Of a stretch of 64,000 nucleotides of DNA, positions 1 to 11,599 are shown one piece after another. The stretch is from contig CAXIPT010000001.1 of NCBI GenBank assembly GCA_964030475.1, forward strand, positions 17,218,269 to 17,282,268. Direction: 5' to 3'. The notes under the pieces were generated by a model. The model searched no databases. It was not told where the DNA came from and saw only the letters and a program-made list of their open reading frames with translations. The stretch is from Tethya wilhelma (lineage: Eukaryota > Porifera > Demospongiae > Tethyida > Tethyidae). The position numbers and the translations under genes are program-made. Every line of letters begins with the position of its first letter. The stretch's first letter is position 1.

Positions 1-361
1 AATACAGCAAGGCTAAAGGTGAGGAATTGTTTCATTGTGGTGACAGGTTTGTAGGCTAACTGTTGAATTCTGTTACTGAATAAATACGTCCTGTTGTGAT
101 GTATAGAGTTTATTTGGAACCAGGAAGAACCTGAAAACATGGGCCCATGGACGTTTGTGAGTCCAAGGTTTGCAAGGCAGTTGGGATGTCACGTGAGTTG
201 TAATATTATAACTATAGATCAAGGTAAATTGTGTCTGTGTGGTGTGACTGTTGCAGCTGTCCCTGGTGAGTCGTAAGCCCTATGCTAGCGGTGCCTCTGG
301 TGTTTCAAAGGTACACCAGGAAGAAGTCCAGCAGCTGCTTACAGACACATTCAAGCAATAA
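1..361 (+). CDS. DHTKD1: DHTKD1 (2-oxoadipate dehydrogenase E1), C-terminal end, partial
   Basis: Three exons are visible: 1-18 (cut by the window edge), 107-192 and 257-361, ending at TAA. The joined frame reads [14 protein letters not shown], then [18 protein letters not shown], then [10 protein letters not shown] and a short tail. This is the conserved C-terminus of the thiamine-diphosphate E1 subunits of the 2-oxoacid dehydrogenase family. The MGPW.FVSPRF wording fits DHTKD1, the mitochondrial lysine/tryptophan-degradation enzyme acting on 2-oxoadipate, better than OGDH. Introns are GT..AG with matching phases. The catalytic part lies upstream of the window, so the assignment rests on about 70 residues. 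OGDH or OGDHL is the main alternative. Confidence 0.8.
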
Positions 362-647
362 TTTAATGAGCAATAATTTAATGAGAACAATTATAACACT
401 CAATAATTAATTTGATATAGCTGAAATAAATGTACTTTTTATAATTATTGCAGTTATTGCTATATAAAATGTCCATTATGCGCATGCTCGAACCGGCCGT
501 ATTCATCACGCGCGCGCGCGCGCCCACAGCTTCCGGTTTCATAATTATAACCACTGTAGCTGTTATTGAACAGAAGTGTAATGTCTGCCAGCATTTATTC
601 ATTTTGCCCTCAGATTCTTAAGACTCTCAATTCACCAGGCTAGCAAG
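362..647 (+). promoter_or_regulatory. Spacer and promoter of the V-ATPase subunit D gene
   Basis: This 286-bp spacer runs from the DHTKD1 stop to the ATP6V1D start. It holds an AT-rich 3' part for the upstream gene, then a GC-rich island near 479-530 with ATGCGCATGCTCG (an NRF1-like GCGCATGC core) and an alternating CG run (acgcgcgcgcgcgcg). The ATG at 648 lies in AAGATGGCGGCG, a good initiation context. The promoter role is inferred from position and composition. Confidence 0.45.
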
Positions 648-1369
648 ATGGCGGCGAGGGACAGGCTGCAAGTCTTTCCTTCAAGAATGTAAGTTTGCTA
701 ACATTGTTGGAACAACAACTGTCGATAAATAATTTTTTTTGCTCATGTCCTTTCACTCAGGGCTTTGACCCAGATGAAGCTCAGACTGAAGGGAGCTCAG
801 AAGGGCCACAGTTTACTCAAGAAGAAGGCTGATGCTCTTACACTTAGATTCAGGGGCATTCTGGCCAAAATCATTGAGGTGTGTGTATGAAAAAAAAGGG
901 GGGGCTGGGTACAAGACAGGCTATGTCTGGCAATGCCGCATGATGGACAGTACAAATTGTATTTCTGCAACTTATACTGCTAGCTGATATCTAGACCTGT
1001 CATGTTAACATACAATGAATGTTTGCAATGGATCACTTTGTAAGAGTACAAAGTAACTCTGAGTGCTTTTCTTTTGTGATGCATTCACTTATTCATGTGA
1101 TCCCATGACCATGTACTATACGATGTCAGCATGTACAAAGGTGAGAGCCTGGGAACGAGGCTAGTCAGCATGTATGATTCTCCCACCTCTCTTCAATACT
1201 ATTATCATGACCCATTGTTGCCAACTATAGACCAAGAATTTGATGGGAGGTGCATATAAAGAGGCAACATTTTCATTAGCTGAAGCCACTTATGCTGCTG
1301 GAGACTTTAGGTATAAATTGTAGTGTATACAATTATGTATATCTCAGTACTTTACATATCTATATATTC

Positions 1370-1446
<77 letters not shown>

Positions 1447-2507
1447 ACACACACACAGTCAAACGGTTTTGCAACATGTCGATAAATCTCAGATAAAGCT
1501 TCATACGAAAAGGGACAATATTGTAGGTATGCTTGCCTTTCCTCACACAATCACAAGGACACAATTACTACATTTTCAATCTTTTCTCTCAGGTGTGATT
1601 CTTCCTGTATTCGAAGCCTACAATGATGGACAAGACAGTGAGTTAATAACAAAACTGTGTATTATGTAGCAGGGTCAATGATGATGTGATCCGTTTAAGT
1701 TTTCCTCTACAGCTTATGAATTGACTGGTTTGTCTCGTGGAGGACAACAGGTGACCAGGTGTAAGGAAGTGTTTGGCAAGCTAGTGGTTCTACTGGTAGA
1801 GCTGGCATCACTACAGGTGAGTACTTCAACATGGTGGAGGTTTATATGTATAATTATTAATGCAAAAACATGATATTATGGGTTTTATGTACCTTAATAA
1901 ATATCTTGAGATCTATAGCTGGGATTGAGCCCAGGTTTTTCAAATTTACCACATAATATTAAGAATGCTGTGCTTTTTACACTCTCACTTGTAGACTGCC
2001 TTTGCAATTCTGGATGAAGTGATTAAGGTCACCAATAGAAGAGTCAATGCTATAGAACATGGTTAGTGCAACATGTACACAACATACAGTATGTCAGTGA
2101 AATCACTCTTCCGGTTTATGTACATGTATTTGTGTGCAGTCATCATTCCAAGGATCCAGAACACCCTGAAGTACATCATCACTGAGCTGGATGAGTTAGA
2201 AAGAGAAGAATTCTACAGGTTCGTCAGCTCGGTCAAAAGTGCCTTCAATTTTTGCCTTGAATGGTTGACTGGGCTGCACACCCTGTTTCTTATTTGCTCT
2301 TTAGGTTGAAGAAGATTCAAGGGAAGAAGAAAAGGCAAAAAGAACAAGAAGAAAAAGAGAAAGAAGAACGACTAGCCAAACTTGGAAGAGGTAATGAAAT
2401 GATCATTGTTTTCACTCGTAATAATTGTTTAATACTATGTATTTGCAGGAAGAGAAACTAAGCCAATTTTTGAAACAGATGAGGACGAAGACTTATTGTT
2501 TAAATGA
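648..2507 (+). CDS. ATP6V1D: V-type proton ATPase subunit D
   Basis: Ten exons: 648-688, 761-878, 1231-1310, 1459-1526, 1593-1637, 1713-1816, 1995-2061, 2140-2218, 2305-2390 and 2449-2507. Phases close to 248 aa, the usual subunit D length. Recognisable blocks are [20 protein letters not shown] near the N-terminus, [33 protein letters not shown] and [19 protein letters not shown], then a Lys/Glu coiled coil and an acidic tail. Subunit D is the central rotor stalk of V1 that couples ATP hydrolysis to rotation of the membrane ring in vacuolar and endosomal proton pumps. A (CA)n array fills much of intron 3 just before exon 4. The identification is secure; only exact splice edges are inferred. 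Confidence 0.95.
1375..1458. repeat. (CA)n microsatellite in an ATP6V1D intron
   Basis: About 80 bp of CA dinucleotides run directly into the 3' splice site of exon 4, so the CA tract acts as part of the polypyrimidine-side sequence. Such arrays recur across the window. Confidence 0.95.
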
Positions 2508-2910
2508 TACATTGTATTAATTTCAGATAAGATGATAATATTATTTAAGTCACAGTGCACAGGACATGCAGCTTTATCTGCTATAATTATGTGATAATTG
2601 TTTTGTATTTATAGTGAGCATTGTTAAAGATAATATTATATAGTTCCATATCTGCACTGCCATTAGACAGCATATTGAGTCATATTATATAATTTTTCCA
2701 TAAATGTTGCTGGGTCGCTCGGAACGTCTGGCCCGCGTGACCGCTCAGCAATTAATTTTAGTCAAGTGATTATTACAACTGTAGTACATTGTACGTGCAG
2801 CTTGTAAGGTTTCTGGTCATTGATATTTTTGATAACTTCCTGGCTAATCTCCTCTTCAGTTCTTCCACAGATATTATACTCCATGGTTCTTCTGACACGA
2901 CAATACAATT
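2508..2910. other. Intergenic spacer between ATP6V1D and the CmcI-like gene
   Basis: AT-rich 3' flank, then at 2707-2750 a GC-rich imperfect foldback (gctgggtcgctcgg...ccgctcagc) containing CGTCTGGCCCGC. A related CGTCTGGCCTGC palindrome occurs at 6655-6680 in an L2HGDH intron. No coding signal is seen. The last 60 bp before 2911 presumably hold the 5' UTR of the next gene. Confidence 0.5.
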
Positions 2911-3726
2911 ATGTCTACTACAACTGCTGCTGAAGAAACAGTTTTTGCTGATGTTCCAGACGTTTACAAAAATTTTAAAACGTTAAGAAAATCCATCCTG
3001 CAATTTAGATTGGACAACCCCAACCGCTTCCAGCCCATCACAGCCAGAGAAGACCGCAGTGACTGGCCTGCTCATGTGCTCAAGAAGAGGAAGTTTCCAG
3101 CCAAATGGATAACAGTTTATCGTGGCTGCGAGGTCCTCAAGACAGCAGAGGACTTTGAAACGTATCACCAACTGTTTTGGTACACCAGACCAGCAACAGT
3201 GATTGAATTGGGCACCTATACTGGAGGAATGGCCTTATGGATGGCAGACACCATGAAGCTCATTGACATTCCCTGCCATATTTACTCTCTTGATATCGAC
3301 AGTTCTCTTCTTGAAGACACTGTAAAGAAGTTAAAACCAGACAATGTTACGTTTCTCGAGGGGGACTGTTTTGCTCTTGATAAAACACTCACTCCTAATT
3401 TCTTAGAGAAGCTGCCACACCCTTGGGTGATCATTGAAGATGCACACGCCAACACAACAAATGTTTTGAATTACTTCCATCAGTTTACAAAACAGGGGGA
3501 TTACCTTATAGTAGAAGATACTGACCCTTCTCTTGACAAAGATTACCCGAGTAATCCTGAAAAATTGTTTGAGGAGGTAACACCTGTTGGGCCAAAGAAA
3601 CTGGAACAAGTGAAGAGTTTTCTGAGTGAGCATGTAGATTGGTATAGTGTGGACAGCTTCTTCACAGATCTCTATGGTTACAATGGACTCGGACACTGGC
3701 ATGGATTTATCAAGAGAATGAAATGA
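2911..3726 (+). CDS. CmcI/RMNT-family protein (cephalosporin hydroxylase / rhamnosyl O-methyltransferase-like), single exon
   Basis: One uninterrupted 271-aa ORF. A class I methyltransferase-like core starts near residue 95, with VIELGTYTGGMALWMAD as the glycine-rich SAM-binding loop, followed by IYSLDID (acidic end of strand 2), VTFLEGDCF, WVIIEDAHA and YLIVEDTD, and a C-terminal YGYNGLGHWHGFIKR. This order matches the bacterial family named after cephalosporin-biosynthesis CmcI and mycobacterial rhamnosyl O-methyltransferase (Pfam RMNT_CmcI). The substrate cannot be inferred. The gene has no intron while all neighbours are intron-rich, which fits horizontal acquisition or retroposition. An ATTAAA polyadenylation-like signal lies about 80 bp after the stop. 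The start was chosen as the first in-frame ATG with a full domain after it. Confidence 0.75.
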   Translation: MSTTTAAEETVFADVPDVYKNFKTLRKSILQFRLDNPNRFQPITAREDRSDWPAHVLKKRKFPAKWITVYRGCEVLKTAEDFETYHQLFWYTRPATVIELGTYTGGMALWMADTMKLIDIPCHIYSLDIDSSLLEDTVKKLKPDNVTFLEGDCFALDKTLTPNFLEKLPHPWVIIEDAHANTTNVLNYFHQFTKQGDYLIVEDTDPSLDKDYPSNPEKLFEEVTPVGPKKLEQVKSFLSEHVDWYSVDSFFTDLYGYNGLGHWHGFIKRMK

Positions 3727-4746
3727 ACCACTCTTATGCATGCATATCTTAATGTATTCAAGTGTGAGCTTGTTCATGATTGTTATAATAATATTATAAT
3801 TTTTATATTAAAGATTTATTATCAAAGTGGCACTTTCCAAGTGACCCAAGAGGTACGCCACATGCACTCGCTTTTTTTAACGTGGTATCGCCCCGCAGAG
3901 CCCTAATCCACGGACTAGCTACGTACTATACAGTTAAAGTAAAACAACTAACAGTAACTGGTCTGTGAGGATGGTCTTGATGATCTTCATCTTCAGTACC
4001 TTTTTCTTCAAGACTTGCATAGCTATACAAAACAAATATCAGTCAAAAAAGAAAGAAAAAAAAAAAAAAGAAACCTTAAAAAAATATACAAGCCAGCTAA
4101 CATCAGCAGTATATATCTCTTAATGCCGTATGGACCAAGCTATGGAACACCATGAATATATATTTTGTCCGGTTGCTACATTTCACGTGCACCGCTTGCT
4201 CCATGCAAATCACGTATACATACACATTAGTTATACACGCAACTTAATTGAAGTACATTACCTAGCATACCTTTTGGTTGTTATCGACAAGGCTACTGGA
4301 ATGTGTGTGCATATCTACCACGTGCTTACCGCCTGCGAACTTCTACCGTGCCGCATGCGATCAATTCATGCACATGCATTACATTTATTAGGGAATTAAG
4401 TTGCATGTTGTACTAATGCACCAGCGCCATACATGTAATATCAACTACAATACATTCATAATGCAGTACGTACCCTACTGTACCTCCTAGCTGTAGTTAG
4501 CCTAATTCACATGCAGCACATTAATAACATACCACCCTTTTACAACTCTCCTTTTTTGCCCAGCTGCATGAGTGATGAAAGTCTTGGTGACAGGTGTGAA
4601 GAAGCCTGTAGACTCATCCAGTGGTTACCTCAAGAACCTAGTTTTCTGCTTGTGTGTTTTTGTGTGCAAATAGATCAAGAATTACCATCAGGTAATGTAC
4701 TTTACTGTGAAAAAACTAATATGTGCACATAGGTCCTGATTCAGTG

Positions 4747-4780
<34 letters not shown>

Positions 4781-4941
4781 NCTATTATCAGTCTTGTACA
4801 AATATATAATTATAAATTATTCTATTTTGATTCTATGGCCAGTTTTCGGTATTCATTGAGCATAGCCACGCCTCTTAATTAAGAATGACCTTTTACCCTT
4901 TAAACTTTGCGACCTCCAAAGAAAAACTTTGCAAAGCCAAA
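3727..4941. other. Intergenic region without a convincing gene
   Basis: Holds the 3' flank of the CmcI-like gene (ATTAAA near 3808), AT-rich sequence, an A-rich run near 4045-4085, a (CA)n array at 4749-4780 and a single N at 4781. Short open frames around 4130-4400 and 4511-4730 show no recognisable domain or splice context. The last 100 bp precede the first L2HGDH gene and are presumably its promoter and 5' UTR. Confidence 0.5.
4781..4781. other. Single N (ambiguous base / assembly join)
   Basis: An isolated n ends the (CA)n array at 4749-4780. It probably marks uncertain repeat length. No gene is visibly interrupted here. Confidence 0.9.
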
Positions 4942-7705
4942 ATGGACTTGTGTTTGCCTGCACCAAAACCAGTACTTGGTGAGTTATAGATACTTGTATG
5001 TATATAAATATATAAGCTTACTTTCATATTACTTTTATTAAAGCTATAATAATCTTGCATGACCTAACTTGTGCGAACTTGTGTTTACCTTACAGACCGC
5101 TTGAAAACCAGTGGAGGAAATATTCGTTCATTTGCCTACTACTCTCAGATAATCCTGAGCTGGTCTGTGAGAGTGCAACACAAGCATATTGCCAATGCAG
5201 CATCTCCTATCCTCAACCAGTGAGTTACAGATGACACACCCCTCATCATGCACTCACCCATGCATGTGCATGATGCATGTACACATTGTGTAATTTCCCC
5301 TGTGTGTACTGCTTTGATATATGGAAGAGGGTAAATGTACCATCTTCACTGCATCTGGTTTGTGTTGATAGTACAGAAAAATGCATGGTGACTGTCATTT
5401 GTATACATGTGATCAGTGTATTGACAAGCAGTTTGTTTCCCTGTGACATGCATATAGATTGCCTGCAAAGCAGCAGCCCCAGTATGATTTGGTAGTGGTT
5501 GGAGGAGGGATTGTTGGTCTGGCTACTGCTAGAGAAATAGCTCTCAGGAACTCACACATGAACATTGCTCTCTTGGAAAAAGAGAACCAGCTTGGTATGT
5601 ATATGTAGTTGTATAGAGACACTCAGCATATGTAGCTTGAGTCTGTCAACATGAGGTCAATCCATTGAATATTCTGAATGACTCCATTTTTACTTCTATC
5701 TGCCTCCAGCCATGCACCAGACTGGCCACAACAGTGGTGTCATTCACATGGGCATCTACTACAAGCCAGGCTCACTGAAAGCAAAGCTCTGTGTGAAAGG
5801 ACAGGCTATGATTTATCGCTACCTCGACGAAAAGAAAATACCTTACAAAAAGTGTGGAAAGGTAAAAAGAACAAAAACAAATCCAGTACTAGTTTGCTTG
5901 AAGTGTCATTTCATATCCTGCTCTACATTGTATTGTCAGCCTCGTAAACCAGGCCTAGCCCACTTTGCTAATTTAAAAGCTCACAAGGAATCTTAAAGGA
6001 TTGAGGCCTGGTTTACGATGCTACCGTATAGTGGGAAGTGTCTAACTTTTGCAGATGTCTCTTGTCGAAGATTTTTGCCTTTTAACTCTCACGGATGAGC
6101 TGTGCAATGCCCATACCTATGTACATTACAGAGAATTTCGCGGATAAAAACTTTCACGCATGCATGGATTGTGATGAAAATCTCGAAAGTTAAACCCAAC
6201 AAACTTTCCCGCTATACAGTACTACATTGTATAATTGTGTGCCTAATTATTCTTCTCCACTAGGTGATAGTGGCTGTGGACGATGATGAGGTGGTCAGAT
6301 TGAAGAACCTCTACATGAGGGCTCTTAGCAACAATGTTCCAGACATCAAAATGATAGATGCAGAGGAGCTGAAACAAATTGAGCCACACTGTCGAGTAGG
6401 CCGGCATTAATTAGAGCATATAATTATATAATAGAGTACAATATCTATTTGTATGTGTCATTGAACATCTCTGTTTCATTATTACAGGGTAAGATGGCAA
6501 TTCACTCGCCCAACACAGGTATCGTGGACTGGTCACAAGTGGCTCATTCTTATGCCGAAGACTTCAAACAAGCAGGTGGCACCATTTTCACTGGATCAAA
6601 GGTAGAATTGACTTCCAAAAACTCTATATACCACTACATTTTACCTAGTCTCGCGGGCCAGACGTCTGGCCTGCAAGACTATAATTATTTTACCTTGTTG
6701 CTACATGTGTATCTATATAATATTATAGGTGAATGGATTTGAACTGGCGGGAGATGCTATCCAAGTAAAGGTGGAAGAGAAGGTTTGAGTTATTCACTTC
6801 ATGGAAACTTCACAAGTTAAATCTGTGAATCATTCTCTTTCAGCCTACTCTTTCGTCACGTTACGTGATCACTTGCTGTGGGTTGCACTCTGACCGTGTG
6901 GCCCAGCTGTCTGGCTGCAGTCCTGAGCCAAGGATAGTACCATTCAGAGGAGAATATCTTCTTCTGGACAAGAGCAAGACTCATCTCATCAATGGAAACA
7001 TCTACCCAGTAGGACTTTTCAACACAGCTATCATTAAATTTATGTTGCATGCACACACATCTATACTAGGTTCCTGATCCTCGATTTCCATTCTTGGGGG
7101 TTCACTTCACTCCTCGAATGGATGGCTCAGTCTGGATTGGACCAAATGCTGTCCTGGCTCTATCAAGAGAGGGATACGGCTACACAGACTTCAGTTGGAA
7201 AGACTTCAAAGAGATCATGACATTCAAGTGAGTGTGAATTGCATATCCTGAAGGTTTGAGTGCAAAGAATTTCCTATGTGTGTGTGTTAGGGGGTTGAGG
7301 CAGCTAGTGAAACAGTACTGGAAGTTTGGATGTGGAGAGATGTATCGCAGTCTTGTGATGAGAGCTCAGTTGAAACAGCTGCAGAGATTTGTACCTGAAG
7401 TCCAAAGAGCAGACATAAGGAGGTAAGAGTATAACAGTATTAGCAGGGGATTTTTTTGTGTCCATCTCCTAAATTTTGATCAATTTTCCTCTCATACTCA
7501 TAGAGGGCCAACTGGTGTGCGTGCCCAGGCAATGGATATCGAGGGAAATCTTGTAGGAGATTTTGTCTTTGACCAAGGAGAAGGTGAACTGGGGAGCAAG
7601 ATGCTACACGTCCGTAATGCACCCTCTCCAGGAGCCACCTCCTCACTAGCCATTGCTGAGATGATTGCTGACAAGGCAAAGGATACTTTCAAGTGGACAA
7701 CATAG
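4942..7705 (+). CDS. L2HGDH: L-2-hydroxyglutarate dehydrogenase, tandem copy 1
   Basis: Eleven exons: 4942-4978, 5096-5219, 5458-5594, 5710-5861, 6264-6395, 6488-6601, 6729-6782, 6844-7008, 7070-7227, 7291-7422 and 7504-7705. They sum to 468 aa, the usual family length. [20 protein letters not shown] is the FAD-binding GxGxxG motif. [39 protein letters not shown] and [20 protein letters not shown] are family signatures. The enzyme is a mitochondrial inner-membrane FAD protein that oxidises L-2-hydroxyglutarate to 2-oxoglutarate, a metabolite-repair role. The N-terminal two exons are less conserved and their start is the least certain part. A paralogue follows 214 bp downstream in the same orientation. 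Confidence 0.92.
5942..6018. repeat. Small foldback element in an L2HGDH intron
   Basis: Perfect 15-bp inverted arms, TCGTAAACCAGGCCT (5942-5956) and its reverse complement (6004-6018), flank 47 bp of AT-rich sequence inside intron 4 of L2HGDH copy 1. It resembles a tiny MITE or hairpin element. Confidence 0.75.
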
Positions 7706-7918
7706 AGAACAAAGCAAACATGATGTTTTTATGCTACTCTTTTGTGTTCTGGCCTAGCTATTGTCAATTTGCCATTGGTGGAAATTTTTGTGGTTTTGTT
7801 AGTGGGTTGATTATAATTGCTGATGTAGCAAGCCTATTGTGCATGGTGTGCCACAATTTGAGAAAAAATAATAATGTCTGTTTGCTCCAAGAAACTGTCT
7901 GTAAGAGTGTTCCAGCAC
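7706..7918 (+). promoter_or_regulatory. Short intergenic spacer between the L2HGDH copies
   Basis: The 213 bp between copy 1's stop and the inferred ATG of copy 2 must hold the 3' end of one gene and the promoter of the other. No TATA box or clear polyadenylation signal stands out. Read-through or dicistronic transcription is possible. Confidence 0.3.
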
Positions 7919-9975
7919 ATGTACAGCAGACATGTAGCCAAGGTGACTCCATATGTCAATCCACAGTGGACCAGGTGAGAATCATGGGAGCTATAACAGT
8001 CACTAGTACTGTACTAAATAGTTTTCTTCTAGTTTTCATTCCATCAACTGCATGTATTGCATGCTAGCATGTGAGTTGTGACTTTAATTTGTCCCCATGC
8101 ATGCAGAACACTGGTATCGCCATCTTCTGACTCAGCTGCCTCCCAGTATGATTTGGTAGTGGTTGGAGGAGGGATTGTTGGTCTGGCTACTGCTAGAGAA
8201 ATAGCCCTCAGGAACTCACACATGAACATTGCTCTCTTGGAAAAAGAGAACCAGCTTGGTACGATTGTGGTGAACAGTATGAAGGCTACTGACACTCAGT
8301 AACAGTCTACTGTATTATTTTATATTTGCATTGCATGCATGCAGCCATGCACCAGACTGGCCACAACAGTGGTGTCATTCACATGGGCATCTACTACAAG
8401 CCGGGCTCACTGAAAGCAAAGCTCTGTGTGAAAGGACAGGCTATGATGTATCGCTACCTCGACGAAAAGAAAGTACCTTACAACAAGTGTGGCAAAGTAA
8501 GCCGGTCATCAGATCAATCAACCATTATTCATCGTATGACTGTATTCTTGGTGTGTGTGTCAATAGGTGATAGTGGCTTTGAATGAGAGTGAGGTTCCTA
8601 CGTTGAAAAATCTCTACAACAGAGCTCTCACTAACAATGTTCCCAACATCAGATTGATCGGTCCAGAGGAACTCAAACGGATTGAACCACACTGTCAAGT
8701 AAGCTGCTAAGATGTACTCCTGTGGGCGATGTATAATAGCCAGCTTTTTAGGACTGTTAAATAATGTATATATTGTGTTTAGAGAAGTAATCTGCATTGT
8801 TTAATTACAGGGGCTGATGGCTATTCACTCTCCACACACTGGTATAGTAGACTTTGCTAGAGTGGCTTGCTCTTATGCTGAAGACTTCATGAATGCAGGA
8901 GGCACAATCCATACAAACTCCAAGGTACAAAACTTTCAACTGCACAATGTCATGATATGGCAGTAAGAAGAATTACTCTGTACAGGTGCATGGGTTTGAG
9001 CTGGAAGGAGATACAATTAAGTTGAAAGTGGAAGAGAAGGTGAGGTTCAAGCCTTCACTAGAGGTTCAATCAGTTTTGTTCTCTTGATTTCAGCCTACTC
9101 TTTCATCACGTTATGTGATCACTTGCTGTGGGTTGCACTCTGACCGTGTGGCCCAGCTGTCTGGCTGCAGTCCTGAGCCAAGGATAGTACCATTCAGAGG
9201 AGAGTATCTTCTTCTGGACAAGAGCAAGACTCATCTCATCAATGGAAACATCTACCCAGTAGGACTCTTCAACACAGCTATCATTAGTGAAGTCATAATT
9301 CAGGTTGCGCATGCACACACATCTATACTAGGTTCCTGATCCTCGATTTCCATTCTTGGGGGTTCACTTCACTCCTCGAATGGATGGCTCAGTCTGGATT
9401 GGACCAAATGCTGTCCTGGCTCTATCAAGAGAGGGATACGGCTACACAGACTTCAGTTGGAAAGACTTTAGAGACTACTTGACTTTTGGGTACATAAATT
9501 TTTCATTCACACACCACTACCATGAAATGTATAAATGCTGTTCATGCTCTTGTGTTTGTTGCAGTGGGCTGTGGAAGTTTGTGTTGAAAAACTTGACGTT
9601 TGGAATTGGAGAATTGTATCGCAGTTTTGTGACGAGAGCAGAGTTGAAACGTGCACAAAAGTTCATCCCAGACATCGAAATAGCTGATGTCTCCAACAGA
9701 AGGTAAAGCAGCTATAGCTGGTAATGAAGTAATGCACAAGTATTACGGTATTGTATCTCCTCCACACACTCAGTGCACCTGCTGGTGTTCGAGCCATGGC
9801 TCTAGAAGAGAGTGGCAGTCTGGTGGATGATTTTGTCTTTGACCAAGGAGAAGGAGAACTGGGGAGCAAGATGCTACACGTCCGTAATGCACCCTCTCCA
9901 GCCGCCACCTCTTCACTAGCCATTGCTGAGATGGTTGCTGACAAGGCACAGGATACTTTCAAATGGACAACATAG
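7919..9975 (+). CDS. L2HGDH: L-2-hydroxyglutarate dehydrogenase, tandem copy 2
   Basis: Exons: 7919-7974 (inferred first exon), 8107-8258, 8345-8496, 8567-8698, 8811-8924, 8986-9039, 9094-9258, 9332-9489, 9565-9702 and 9774-9975, giving 440 aa. The first exon reads [17 protein letters not shown], a basic, Ser/Thr-containing leader typical of mitochondrial presequences, and splices in frame to [20 protein letters not shown]. Intron positions match copy 1 from the FAD exon onward. Some exons are nearly identical to copy 1, while others ([17 protein letters not shown] versus [17 protein letters not shown]) have diverged. All family motifs are intact, so both copies look functional. The stop lies only 30 bp from the convergent CRLS1 stop. 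Confidence 0.9.
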
Positions 9976-10005
9976 TACAGAAAATGATTTACAAAATGCT
10001 ATTTC

Positions 10006-11563
10006 TTATTTTGTTTGTTTCAGTGTTTTTTCAAGTACTTTGAATCCTCTCATCTGATATAAATAAGTCACTCCAGAACCTAATGTAGTTGCCCCTGTAA
10101 TATACCTGTTAATATGAGTTGAAAAACAGCTTATATTACTGCACAATGTAGATGGAATCATGACACGCTTGCACTAGCACTTACCACAGAGCTTGCAAGG
10201 TGATGTGCCCCACCATCTCAACTAGAGGAGCCCCTAATGAGAGACCAACGAGCATCAATTGGAGTAGTGTGTTCACCTATAGTGTGTATGTGTATACAGA
10301 ATACATAATGTTAGAATGCTATTGGGTAATTCCATGCCAAATCAACATGAAAAAATGAGCACCCTCACAGAACTTGAGGTATATATACCTTACCACAAGT
10401 TATTAAACCAAACCTGAGTATCTTCAGTATCTTAAACCAAACCTGAGTATCTTCTGATCCCTTTTAGATCCCATCACCAAACTTTTACAACATAAAGAAG
10501 AATTTTAACACATCACACGAATGTGAAATTGCCAGAAAAAACTTGGCCGTTTTTGAGTGATGCTAAATTACATCTTTAAAAATGTCCTTTGACCTGCTAA
10601 TGAATGACCATCCACCTCAAATATATATCATCTGAAGCGAAATTTCATGCCAAGTGCAATGGTACCAGCCTTATTGGTTATTTGCTAATAAATGGGGAAA
10701 CATCATTAAAAAATGGCCAATTTCAGAGGCTTATAAATGAGAAGCCATGCAACATATGACGCCCAAATTGGGTTTGGTTTAATAACTTGTGGTAAGGTAT
10801 GTATACGTCAAGTTCTGTTGAATTCTGTGAGAGTGCTCGTTTTTTCGTGTTGATTTGGCATGGAATTACCATATTGCAATTGATGTGGAAACAATATTGA
10901 AATATGTATACACACACAAATACATACAGCACTTACTTACCTTTCCTAGTAATGTTGGAGTTACTTGTACCGTTGATCGTTGGATGTCCCAATATCTCGA
11001 CCATGTACGCTGCATGCAACCAATGGAGATACATACACACATTATAAAGTAAATATTGCTAGGGTCTGAGGAGGGAGGGGCCTGGGGACAAGGCTAGGAA
11101 TGCCAGTCTACTACTTTAGCAGGGTGAAGGGCCTGAACTGACGATGATCGAGAAGAGATTACTGTACATATGTAATAGCTCACAGGATGCGGTAAAGTGA
11201 TGTAGCGAAGATAAAAGCTTCCAGAGACTAAGAGTCCATCTTTTCCCAAGATGAGCACTGCCAACGGAACTATAAATACAAATAGAACAAAGTTGTTGTT
11301 TTTAAAGCTACAAACAAAATCAGCACTGCATGTTTGAAAGTATTGTTACCTGGTAGCAGTCCACCCATTGTGAGTGTGACAGTGAGTACTGAGATGAGTA
11401 CTTTGTCAGCCAGTGGGTCTAATACACTGCCTAGCATTGAAGACTGGCCTTTGAAGTTACGTGCTATATAGCCATCAATCTGTATACAGTGTAATCTCAC
11501 TATTATTCTTTGCAGTACTAAGGACGATCACAATGTACATACAAATACTTACAAACGTGTAAT

Positions 11564-11599
<36 letters not shown>

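Noticed and set aside
1292..1669. Long open frame with poly-His from the CA repeat
   Set aside because: It is read through the (CA)n microsatellite; only the part from 1459 to 1526 belongs to the spliced ATP6V1D frame.
7693..8067. Possible 124-aa membrane protein between the L2HGDH copies
   Set aside because: The frame overlaps the stop of copy 1 and the inferred first exon of copy 2 in another frame; no start context or homology supports it.
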